A stretch of DNA of 64,000 bases from Taklimakanibacter albus. GTDB lineage: Bacteria > Pseudomonadota > Alphaproteobacteria > Rhizobiales > Aestuariivirgaceae. Numbering within the stretch: the first letter of the stretch is position 1; every line of letters begins with the position of its first letter. The position numbers were made by a program, and so were the translations under genes. The notes below the pieces were generated by a model. The model saw only the letters and a list, made by a program, of their open reading frames with translations. It ran no database searches and had not been told where the DNA came from. The stretch is taken from assembly GCF_016595235.1 (NCBI RefSeq), contig NZ_JAENHL010000008.1:135246-199245 (forward strand), in the 5' to 3' direction. Positions 55,561-62,977 of the stretch are shown piece by piece.

Positions 55561-55857
55561 CTACTCCGCAACCGTCTCCGCCTTCCTCTGCTCATACTCC
55601 GCCCTGTGCACTCCGAGCAGCGGCAGAACGAGATCGCGGCTGATGCGCGAGCCCAAGGTCTTGCCCGAAAAATTGGGGACCCGGCTCACCATCAGAAGCG
55701 CCACTGAGGCAGTGTAAGGCAGAACGGCCCAGGCGACCTCATGGCCGTCGGGAATGATGCCGAGGAACCCCATATACATCGGCGCCATGGCGAGGCCGGC
55801 GCCCGCCGGTGCCGGGGCGCCAGTGAAGAAATTCATTATCCAGGCGGGGAGAGGCAA
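55561..55857 (-). pseudogene. Remnant of CDP-diacylglycerol-serine O-phosphatidyltransferase (pssA)
   Basis: About 85 codons resemble the C-terminal half of PssA: PAWIMNFFTGAPAPAGAG, LPYTASVALLMVSRVPNFSGKTLGSRISRDLVLPL. The CDP-alcohol phosphotransferase motif (DGxxAR...GxxxDxxxD) that should precede it is missing: the frame is closed by a TAG about 57 bases upstream of the TTG at 55857. The final membrane segment is also replaced by a short polar tail (HRAEYEQRKAETVAE). It cannot be active. A full pssA is presumably elsewhere. It appears to be a decayed duplicate or a recombination scar; no IS ends are seen nearby. Confidence 0.65.
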
Positions 55858-55938
55858 TTCGTCATTCGGAGCATCGGATGGATCGCCTGACGGCAGCTCT
55901 CTGCGGCGGATACGGCTCTAAACCGACGCCCGAATCAC

Positions 55939-56643
55939 TCAGGCTGCATTCCCGCTCATGTCCGCGAGGATGGCGAAAATCTCGTCATGGGCCTCGACGA
56001 TATCGTGTTCGAGCGCGGCAGCAGCCGCGGCGCCATTGCCTTTGCCGATCTGAGCGAGGATTTCGGCATGGTCGTCGTGCGCCGGCAGCATGATGTCGCC
56101 TGATCGCCTCAAGCTGAGAACCGGCCCGGCCTGGAGCCAGAGAATTTCGATCGTATTCATCAGCGTCCTGTTCTGGCAGAGACCGTAAACGGAAAAATGG
56201 AACGACTGGTTGAGCTTCAGATATTTCCTGATATCCGCTTTTTTGCTCAAATCGAGCTGGTCGAGCTTGCTGTTGATTTCCCCGATGGGCTTCAGATCCT
56301 GACGGGCACCACGCTCGGCGGCCCACATCACGGCCTGCTTTTCGTTCAAGAGGCGGACTTCGAGAAGACTGCGCAGACGGTCGACAGTGATGACGGGCAC
56401 TCGCGTCGTCTTGCGCGGCTCGCTTTCCAGAACCCCGGCGGCACTGAGCCGGTTCAGCGCTTCCCGCACCGGCATGTGGCTGGTGCCGAAGGCTACGGCC
56501 AGTTCCTCGAGCGGCAAGGGTTGGCCGGGAGCGAATTCCCCCGCCATCAGGGCACTCTTCAGCTCGGAATAGACATGGTCGATTGTCGAGACTGGCGTTG
56601 ACTTGAGCTGCGGCATCGCAAATCTGGAAGTGTCTTTGGGCAT
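55939..56643 (-). CDS. GntR family transcriptional regulator, FCD subfamily
   Basis: A 234-residue regulator. ATG at 56643 was chosen because AGGAGAAG lies ten bases upstream; longer in-frame starts (to 56751) add unlikely sequence. Winged helix at residues about 20-80 (HVYSELKSALMAGEFAPGQPLPLEELAVAFGTSHMPVREALNRLSAAGVLE), FCD domain after it (LLEVRLLNEKQAVMWAAERGA...NQSFHFSVYGLCQNRTL...HDDHAEILAQIGKGN). It is divergent from the transporter and SDR/BKACE/AcnX operon and is its likely controller. The operator candidate is the TTGATC-type palindrome at 56820-56836. Confidence 0.9.
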   Translation of the reverse strand: MPKDTSRFAMPQLKSTPVSTIDHVYSELKSALMAGEFAPGQPLPLEELAVAFGTSHMPVREALNRLSAAGVLESEPRKTTRVPVITVDRLRSLLEVRLLNEKQAVMWAAERGARQDLKPIGEINSKLDQLDLSKKADIRKYLKLNQSFHFSVYGLCQNRTLMNTIEILWLQAGPVLSLRRSGDIMLPAHDDHAEILAQIGKGNGAAAAAALEHDIVEAHDEIFAILADMSGNAA

Positions 56644-56776
56644 ACGCGCTTTCTTCTCCTGATGCGCTCCACGATGTCCGGCCATGACGCGCCGATTCGG
56701 GCATCCCCGAGATTCCGCACGCTTCACGATACCTACATGTCTCGCTCGCAACCGATCAAGAATCTTTCGCCGAGCC

Positions 56777-56836
56777 TTGACAATCGTTGATCGTTGATCA
56801 AAGAATAGTTACTCTGATTGTTGATCATTGATCAAC
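56777..56836. promoter_or_regulatory. Promoter and GntR operator region with TTGATCA repeats
   Basis: A perfect 17-base palindrome GTTGATCATTGATCAAC lies at 56820-56836. A tandem copy, TCGTTGATCGTTGATCA (56784-56800), precedes it by 20 bases. TTGACA at 56777-56782 is a good -35 for rightward transcription, with the weak AAGAAT at 56801-56806 as a possible -10, so both repeats would cover the promoter. FadR-like GntR proteins bind related TGATCA sequences. Two sites suggest cooperative repression. Confidence 0.6.
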
Positions 56837-56901
56837 GATTTTAAACCCAAATGAATCATCGTCAAGCCCGACAGGGCCTCGTTCTTCAAGGGAGAAACGT
56901 C

Positions 56902-58014
56902 ATGAAGCGTCGCGATTTCCTCGTCCGGCAAGGGCAGTTCCTGACCGCGCTATTGTTGGCCGGCGCCCTGCCACCTGCAATCGGCAGCCGGCCTGCCGGG
57001 GCTCAGACCGCCAATGTGACGCTTAAGTTCCTGGGCTGGCAGGGCTATGACGATCCCAAGGCGATGGCGCCGCTCGGCGACAAGGGCATCACTCTCGATG
57101 CGCAGTACGTCACCGGCAATGCCGAGATCGTCACCAAGCTGCGCAGCGGCGGACTGGGCGCCATCGACGTCGTGACCCCCGGCATCAGCGCCGTGCGCCC
57201 GCTGATCACCGCCGACCTGATCCAAGCCATCGATTTCACGAAAATGCCGAGCGCCGCGGCATTCTTCCCGCAATTCAGGGGGCTCGATTGGCAGAAAGCG
57301 GATGGCAAGGACTTCGCCGCACCAGTCATGTGGAGCGACTACCCGATCAGCTATCGCGCCGATCTCTTCACCGATCTCCCGAACAAGTGGGCCGATCTCG
57401 GTGATGAGAAATATCGCGGGCGCCTCATCACCCTCGACGATCCCGCCAATCTCTGGGTCTTCGCCAAAACTCTGTTCAACACGTCGGATTTCGCCTCGCT
57501 GACCAAAACCCAGCTCGAAAAGACCGTCGAGGCCTATATGCCCATCAAGAAGAATCTCGTCGCGGTTTCGCCGAGCTTCGGCGACATCGTCGATGTCCTG
57601 GCCCGTGGCGATGCGCATGCGAGCGTGCTTGGCTGGCGCTTCATCGAGGTCCAACTGAAGAAGAAGGGCATGGCGGGCGCATCCCATGTGCCGACGGACG
57701 GTACCTTCCTCTGGTGCGACTCCTATTGCATCGCCAACCAGGCGCCGCATCTTGATGAGACCTATGCCTTCATCAACCAGATGCTGTCGCCGGAAGCCAA
57801 TGCGATCATTGCCGCCGGCACCGGCTCGGGCGTGATCAACTCCGAGGCGGTCAAATTCCTGCCCGAGGATCAGCGCAAGCTCTATCCATACGACCAGCTC
57901 GGCGACTTCCTGGCAAAGAACCCCTTCTACATTTCACCACGGCTGGAAGCCGAGGGTGACATAGCCAGTTTGCGCGACTGGACCGCGGCCTGGGATCAGG
58001 TCAAGCTGTCGTGA
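56902..58014 (+). CDS. ABC transporter substrate-binding protein, PotD-like
   Basis: A 370-residue exported binding protein. AGGGAG precedes the ATG at 56902, and the leader MKRRDFLVRQGQFLTALLLAG looks twin-arginine. The mature protein is of the PotD/extracellular family 1 type: TLKFLGWQGYDDP, VTKLRSGGLGAIDVVTPG, WSDYPISYRADLF, DTYAFIN-like DETYAFINQMLSPEAN. The polyamine-type family also carries other cationic or zwitterionic amines. Because the downstream enzymes are not polyamine enzymes, a different substrate is likely here. First gene of the rightward operon. Confidence 0.88.
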   Translation: MKRRDFLVRQGQFLTALLLAGALPPAIGSRPAGAQTANVTLKFLGWQGYDDPKAMAPLGDKGITLDAQYVTGNAEIVTKLRSGGLGAIDVVTPGISAVRPLITADLIQAIDFTKMPSAAAFFPQFRGLDWQKADGKDFAAPVMWSDYPISYRADLFTDLPNKWADLGDEKYRGRLITLDDPANLWVFAKTLFNTSDFASLTKTQLEKTVEAYMPIKKNLVAVSPSFGDIVDVLARGDAHASVLGWRFIEVQLKKKGMAGASHVPTDGTFLWCDSYCIANQAPHLDETYAFINQMLSPEANAIIAAGTGSGVINSEAVKFLPEDQRKLYPYDQLGDFLAKNPFYISPRLEAEGDIASLRDWTAAWDQVKLS

Positions 58015-59120
58015 CCACGACGACGTCGTCTGGACCGGCTGTCGCTGTCGCAGGCATATCCAAGCGGTATGGGGCGGTGCAGGCGCTGTCCGACGTAACG
58101 CTTGCGGTGGCGCCAGGCCGGTTCGTGTCGCTTCTCGGTCCTTCGGGCTGCGGCAAGACGACGCTTATGCGCATCATCGCCGGCCTCGACCGCCAATCGG
58201 AGGGGCGCGTGCTCATCGATGGCAAGGATATGTCCCGGACGGCGCCGCATCGCCGTCCGGTCGGCCTCGTATTCCAGCGCTATGCGCTTTTTCCGCATAT
58301 GACGGTCGCGGAAAATGTCGGCTTCGCGTTACGTCTGCGCGGCGCCGATCGCAGCGCAACGCAAGCTCGCGTCCAGGAACTGCTCGACCTGTTTCAACTC
58401 GGCCAGTTCGGCGGCCGCTCGATCGATCAGCTGTCGGGCGGGCAAGCCCAGCGCGTCGCCCTGGCGCGCGCCCTTGCCGACAGTCCGCCGGTCCTGCTGC
58501 TCGACGAGCCCATGTCCGCGCTCGATCTCAAATTGCGCCAGGCCATGCAGCTCGAGCTGCGCCGCCTGCAGAAGCAGATCGGCGCGACCTTCCTCTTCGT
58601 GACGCATGATCAGGACGAAGCCATGGTCATGAGCGACGAGATCGTGCTCATGAACAATGGCGAGATCGTGCAACGAGGGACGCCAGAAGAAGTCTATGGC
58701 AGGCCGCGCAGCCTTTTCAGCGCCCGGTTTCTCGGGGAAGCCAATCTATTCTCTGGACCGCTGCGGCGCGAAGCGGGAGCAACTCTGCTCGATGCGGGAA
58801 GTCTCCTGCTGAAGTCACACGCCGCGGCGGACTTCGCGGCAACGAAGGGCTGGGCCTGTATCCGGCCTGAGGCCATAAGAATCGCAGCGAGCTCCGACAA
58901 TAAGGCGGAGCGGCGGCCCAACGCAGCCGCGGGTCGCGTCCGGGAAGCGATTTTTCAAGGCGCCTATCGCCGTTATGTCGTGGAACTCGACGGTCACAGC
59001 CTCCTGGTCCAGCAGCCGGCGGGATCGGATGCGGTACCCACCTTCAGTGAAGCCGATCCCGTCAGCGTCTCGTGGTCCGAGAGTGGGATCACTTATATCG
59101 AAGATGCCGACAATGCTTAG
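58011..59120 (+). CDS. Polyamine-type ABC transporter ATPase (PotA-like)
   Basis: A 369-residue ATPase with GTG start overlapping the preceding stop by four bases. Motifs: Walker A GPSGCGKTT, VFQRYALFPHMTVAENV, signature LSGGQAQR, Walker B LLLDEPMSALD, H-loop FVTHDQDEA and a C-terminal TOBE region (RVREAIFQGAYRRYVVELDG). Works with the two permeases that follow. Confidence 0.92.
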   Translation: MTTTTSSGPAVAVAGISKRYGAVQALSDVTLAVAPGRFVSLLGPSGCGKTTLMRIIAGLDRQSEGRVLIDGKDMSRTAPHRRPVGLVFQRYALFPHMTVAENVGFALRLRGADRSATQARVQELLDLFQLGQFGGRSIDQLSGGQAQRVALARALADSPPVLLLDEPMSALDLKLRQAMQLELRRLQKQIGATFLFVTHDQDEAMVMSDEIVLMNNGEIVQRGTPEEVYGRPRSLFSARFLGEANLFSGPLRREAGATLLDAGSLLLKSHAAADFAATKGWACIRPEAIRIAASSDNKAERRPNAAAGRVREAIFQGAYRRYVVELDGHSLLVQQPAGSDAVPTFSEADPVSVSWSESGITYIEDADNA

Positions 59121-59964
59121 GCAACTTGGCCTCATGGTCGCGCCGGCCGGCCTGTTCATGGCGATCTTCTTCATCGTGCCGCTTGGCGTGCTTTTCGCCT
59201 ATTCATTCGGCGCCACCAACGGCATCGACGTGTCCTTCGGCTTTTCGCTCGACAACTACACGAAGGTCGTCACCTCTCCCCTCTTCCGCGATCTCATCTG
59301 GCGTTCGCTGTGGGTCGGCAGCTGCGTCGGCATCTTCTCCATCGCGCTTGCCTTTCCCCTCGCCTACGCCATCACGCTCGGTCCGCTGCAACGCGCCGGC
59401 ACCTTCGTCTTGTTGATGGTGATCGTATCGCTTTTCACCGCCTATATCGTCCGGATCTATGCCTGGCGGACCTTGCTCGGAAAGCAGGGCGCGATCGGTC
59501 AATTGCTGGCCGCCGCGGGCGTCCCCGGCGCCCCGCTCGAAGCGCTGAGCTACAGCAAGGCAGCGGTCATCATCACACTGGTCAGCATATTGGTGCCGGT
59601 GGCTGTTCTCCCCCTGACGTCGGCCCTGTCCGGCATTCCGCCCGCCTGCATCGCCGCCGCCCGCAGCCTCGGCGCCACCGCCTTCGGCGCCTTCGCCCGA
59701 ATAACCGTTCCGCTGGCGAGCCGCGGTATCATCTCGGCCTTCGCCCTCACCTTCGTCATCGCCGCCGGCGACTTCATTACGCCGCAGCTCCTCGGCGGTC
59801 CTCAAGCGCAGCTTGCCGGCAACGCCGTGGTGAGCCGCTTCGGACTCTCATTCGACTGGCCACTGGGTTCGGCCATCGCCTTCACTCTGATCTTCCTGAT
59901 GGGCGCATTGCTCTGGGCGATGACCCTGGTCCTCCGCCGCCTCGGTATCAAGGACCGACCATGA
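59113..59964 (+). CDS. Polyamine-type ABC transporter permease, PotB-like
   Basis: A 283-residue permease. ATG at 59113 overlaps the ATPase stop by eight bases; ATG at 59104 is an alternative. The N-terminal segment (LMVAPAGLFMAIFFIVPLGVLF) and VRIYAWRTLLGKQGAIGQLL fit PotB, with an EAA loop AAARSLGATAFGAFARITVP. Four-base overlap with the second permease. Confidence 0.9.
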   Translation: MLRQLGLMVAPAGLFMAIFFIVPLGVLFAYSFGATNGIDVSFGFSLDNYTKVVTSPLFRDLIWRSLWVGSCVGIFSIALAFPLAYAITLGPLQRAGTFVLLMVIVSLFTAYIVRIYAWRTLLGKQGAIGQLLAAAGVPGAPLEALSYSKAAVIITLVSILVPVAVLPLTSALSGIPPACIAAARSLGATAFGAFARITVPLASRGIISAFALTFVIAAGDFITPQLLGGPQAQLAGNAVVSRFGLSFDWPLGSAIAFTLIFLMGALLWAMTLVLRRLGIKDRP

Positions 59965-60746
59965 CTTACGGACGCACCTCGATCATCGCCTTCACGGCCT
60001 ATACATGCGTGCTTCTCGCCTTCCTGTTCGCGCCCATTGCGGTCGTCGTCTTGTTCTCCTTCGACTCCAAGGGCATCGCTGCCTTTCCCTTTCAGGGACC
60101 AACTCTGTCCTGGTATCAGGCGGTCATCGCCGATCCCATCATCAGGAAGGCCGCTCTGAACAGCGTCATCGTGGCTGCCGGCACGACACTTGCCTGCATC
60201 CTGATCGGCACGTCGGCCGCCTTTGTCATCGCGCGAACGCGATCCCCATCCACCACCGCCTTCGCCGGGCTGATGGCGCTGCCTTTGCTGTTGCCACATC
60301 TCCTGCTCGGAATAGCGCTCCTGTCTTTCTTCAACAGCATCGGCATCGGACTCAGCCTGTGGACGGCCATCATCGGGCATGTTCTGATCACGCTGCCCTT
60401 TCTCGTGTTCACCCTGAGCGCCCGGATTGCCGGTATCGACCCACAGCTTTCGGAAGCCGCCGCCACGCTCGGCGCCAGTCCGGCGAAAGCCTTCGCCACC
60501 GTCACCTTGCCGCTGATCCGCAGTGCGATGATCGGCGCGGCGCTGCTTGTCGTCGCCTGGTCCCTGGACGAGTTCAGCGTGTCGTTTCTGACGATCGGAT
60601 CGTCCAACACACTGCCGATCATCATCTGGGGACAAATGCGCGCCGGCGTCAGCCCGACCGTCAATGCCATATCGGCCCTCATGGTGCTGGCGACGATTCT
60701 CCTGGTTTGCGTCGTCCATCGGCTGGCCGATCTCAAATTCCGCTGA
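59961..60746 (+). CDS. Polyamine-type ABC transporter permease, PotC-like
   Basis: A 261-residue permease, ATGA overlap with the previous gene. PotC-like features: LFAPIAVVVLFSFDSKGIAAFPFQGPTLSWYQ, LPLLLPHLLLGIALLSFF, the EAA loop SEAAATLGASPAKAFATVTLP and DEFSVSFLTIGSSNTLPIIIWGQMR near the end. It completes a four-component importer. Confidence 0.9.
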   Translation: MTYGRTSIIAFTAYTCVLLAFLFAPIAVVVLFSFDSKGIAAFPFQGPTLSWYQAVIADPIIRKAALNSVIVAAGTTLACILIGTSAAFVIARTRSPSTTAFAGLMALPLLLPHLLLGIALLSFFNSIGIGLSLWTAIIGHVLITLPFLVFTLSARIAGIDPQLSEAAATLGASPAKAFATVTLPLIRSAMIGAALLVVAWSLDEFSVSFLTIGSSNTLPIIIWGQMRAGVSPTVNAISALMVLATILLVCVVHRLADLKFR

Positions 60747-60757
60747 CAAGGAGCGTG

Positions 60758-60793
60758 ATGACTATGACTTCCAACAAGAATGGTGACGAATGA
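60758..60793 (+). CDS. Possible 11-residue leader peptide coupled to the SDR gene
   Basis: ATG at 60758 has AAGGAG four bases before it and encodes MTMTSNKNGDE, stopping at 60793. Its stop overlaps the SDR start (ATGATGA at 60790-60796), while the SDR itself has only a weak GGTGA. The arrangement suits translational coupling or a short upstream reading frame. It is not proven to be translated; alternatively it is just a remnant of the strong ribosome site. Confidence 0.4.
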   Translation: MTMTSNKNGDE

Positions 60794-61578
60794 TGAAGAT
60801 CGATCTCTCCGGCAAGCGCGCATTGATCACGGCGGGCGCCAGCGGTATCGGCTATGCCATCGCGAAAGGCTTGGCTGCGGCAGGTGCGCATGTGCATGTC
60901 TGCGACATCAATTCGGAGCTTCTGGCAAGACTGGCGCAGACCGACCCGGCAATAGGGTCGTCCCGAGCCGATGTGGCCGATGAGGCTTCGGTCGATCGCC
61001 TGTTCGAGGAGGCGCTGGCGAAGCTCGGTGGGCTCGACATCATGGTCAACAATGCCGGCATTGCGGGGCCGACCAAGCTCATCGAGGATATCGAAGATGC
61101 GGAATGGCGTGCGACGGTGGACGTCAATCTCACCGGTCAGTTCTACTGCACGAGGCGCGCGGTGCCGCTGCTGAAGCAGGCGGGCGGCGGATCGATCGTC
61201 AATCTCTCCTCGGCGGCCGGGCTTCTCGGCCTTCCCATGCGGGCGCCCTATGTGGCGGCGAAATGGGCGGTCGTGGGATTGACCAAGACTCTGGCCATGG
61301 AGCTCGGCGCTCATGGCATCAGGGTGAACGCCATATGTCCGGGCTCGGTCGAGGGCGACCGCATGGTGCGCGTCCTGGCGGCAGAATCGCAGGCACTCGG
61401 GATCGACACCGAGACGCTGCGCCACAATTATGTGAAGCACACTTCGTTGCGCAGCTTCGTCACGGCCGATGACATTGCCAATATGGTTGTTTTCGTCTGC
61501 TCCGATCTGGGCGCCCGTATTTCGGGCCAGGCGCTGTCCGTCGACGGCCACACGGAAACGCTCGTCGCCCGCGACTGA
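60790..61578 (+). CDS. Short-chain dehydrogenase/reductase
   Basis: A 262-residue NAD(P)-dependent oxidoreductase: cofactor motif TAGASGIG (14-21), acidic residue in HVCDIN (Asp39, favouring NAD over NADP), NNAG (87-90), catalytic Ser141, Tyr154 and Lys158 (YVAAK), and PGSVEGDRM. It likely oxidises a beta-hydroxy acid to the beta-keto acid used by the BKACE enzyme next in the operon, as carnitine dehydrogenase does in carnitine breakdown. That role is inferred from gene order. ATG at 60793 is an alternative start. Confidence 0.88.
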   Translation: MMKIDLSGKRALITAGASGIGYAIAKGLAAAGAHVHVCDINSELLARLAQTDPAIGSSRADVADEASVDRLFEEALAKLGGLDIMVNNAGIAGPTKLIEDIEDAEWRATVDVNLTGQFYCTRRAVPLLKQAGGGSIVNLSSAAGLLGLPMRAPYVAAKWAVVGLTKTLAMELGAHGIRVNAICPGSVEGDRMVRVLAAESQALGIDTETLRHNYVKHTSLRSFVTADDIANMVVFVCSDLGARISGQALSVDGHTETLVARD

Positions 61579-61625
61579 GCGTGCCCCTCCCATCAGTTCA
61601 AGTCCGACAACAACGGAGTTCTCGC

Positions 61626-62531
61626 ATGAGAAACGAAGTCATCATCACCTGTGCCGTCACCGGAGACGATTCGAAAGTCACCAAGAGTCCCTACTGCGCG
61701 GTAACGCCTACGGAGATCGCGCAATCGGCGATCGAGGCAGCGAAGGCCGGCGCAGCCATCGTCCATATCCATGTCCGCGACCCCGAGACCCGCGCCTACA
61801 GCATGGAGACCAAATATTATCGCGAGACTGTCAAGACGATCCGCGAAAGCGGCGTCGACGTGATCGTCAATCTGACGGCGGGCGTGGGCGGTTATGTCTA
61901 TGTCTCCAATGACGGCGAGCTTCTCGGCCCGGAGCATGGCACCGATTTCGTGAGCCAGGAGACGCGCATGCGTCACGTCATCGAGCTGGTCAATGAAGGC
62001 CGCTATGCGCCGGAAATCTGCACCGTCGATTGCGGCCCCTACAATGTCGGCGATGGCAACCGCACCTATCTCTCCACCCCCGACTATGTCAGGCAGGGTA
62101 CCCGCCTGTGCCGGGAGCTTGGGGTGAAGCCGGAATTCGAGGTGTTCGATACCGGACATCTCTGGCTCTGCCAGAAGATGATCGCCGAGGGGTTGGTCGA
62201 CGACCCGATGATGGTGCAGCTGTGCGCTTCCATTCCCTATGCGATGCCGGCCAATGTCGGGCTGCTCGCCAGCCTGGTCTCGACACTTCCGGCATCGGCG
62301 CAATTTGCTTCCTTCGGCATCGGCCGTCTGCAAATGCCGATGGTGGCGCAATCGGTCATGCTGGGCGGCCATGTGCGCGTTGGCCTCGAAGACAATCTCT
62401 ACCTTTCCAAGGGAGTCTACGGATCGAACGCCCAGCTCGTCAGCAAGGCGCGCACCATCATCGAGGCAATGGGCGCCAAGATCGCATCGCCAGAGCGCGC
62501 GCGCGATCTCTTGAAGATCAAGCGGCGCTGA
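61626..62531 (+). CDS. Beta-keto acid cleavage enzyme (BKACE, DUF849)
   Basis: A 301-residue zinc-dependent TIM-barrel enzyme. BKACE proteins react a beta-keto acid with acetyl-CoA to give acetoacetate and a new acyl-CoA. The ATG at 61626 is preceded by GGAG; the frame from 61581 is non-homologous upstream. Metal histidines 47 and 49 (VHIHVRDPETR) and the late GGHVRVGLEDNLYL with Glu255 are in place. The substrate-defining residues cannot be read reliably by eye. It follows the SDR and precedes a hotdog thioesterase, the same trio logic as in carnitine degradation. Confidence 0.9.
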   Translation: MRNEVIITCAVTGDDSKVTKSPYCAVTPTEIAQSAIEAAKAGAAIVHIHVRDPETRAYSMETKYYRETVKTIRESGVDVIVNLTAGVGGYVYVSNDGELLGPEHGTDFVSQETRMRHVIELVNEGRYAPEICTVDCGPYNVGDGNRTYLSTPDYVRQGTRLCRELGVKPEFEVFDTGHLWLCQKMIAEGLVDDPMMVQLCASIPYAMPANVGLLASLVSTLPASAQFASFGIGRLQMPMVAQSVMLGGHVRVGLEDNLYLSKGVYGSNAQLVSKARTIIEAMGAKIASPERARDLLKIKRR

Positions 62532-62536
62532 TAGCG

Positions 62537-62977
62537 ATGCTGCACGCGCCAGTCGAAACCTTTCGCGGGGTCGTCTATCCGTGGCAGTGCGACGGCATGG
62601 GCCATATGAACACGCAGTTCTATTCGGCCCTCTATGACGGGGCGACCCTGCACTTCCTGGCCCGCCTCTGTCCGCAGGCGGAGCTGAAGAAGCTGAACTA
62701 TGGATGGGCCGACGTGCAGCAGCTCATCCGATACGAGATCGAGCTGGTGGCCGGCGACTTGCCGGTGGTCCGCACGAGCCTCATTCGCATGGGCAACAAA
62801 TCGATCGAATATCGCCATCAGCTGTGCGACGCCGAGACCGGGAGGGTGCATTCGACGAGCGATCAGGTGACCGTGCTCTTCGATCTCGAACGCCGGGCAT
62901 CGGCGCCGCTCAGCGATGCCATCCGTGATGCCGCCCGCCGACTGGCCGCCGCGCATCCCATGAATGGATCGCCGTGA
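62537..62977 (+). CDS. Acyl-CoA thioesterase, 4HBT hotdog family
   Basis: A 146-residue hotdog protein with the 4HBT start pattern VVYPWQCDGMGHMNTQFYSALYDGA (Asp near residue 17, His and Asn following). It would hydrolyse the acyl-CoA released by the BKACE reaction. The start at 62537 lies five bases after the BKACE stop, and GTGA at its end overlaps the next gene. Related proteins act as betainyl-CoA thioesterase in carnitine breakdown, where they may be fused to the dehydrogenase; here the two are separate. Confidence 0.85.
   Translation: MLHAPVETFRGVVYPWQCDGMGHMNTQFYSALYDGATLHFLARLCPQAELKKLNYGWADVQQLIRYEIELVAGDLPVVRTSLIRMGNKSIEYRHQLCDAETGRVHSTSDQVTVLFDLERRASAPLSDAIRDAARRLAAAHPMNGSP

Noticed and set aside
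55460-55940. IS element ends around the pssA remnant
   Set aside because: No terminal inverted repeats, target duplications or transposase fragments were seen.
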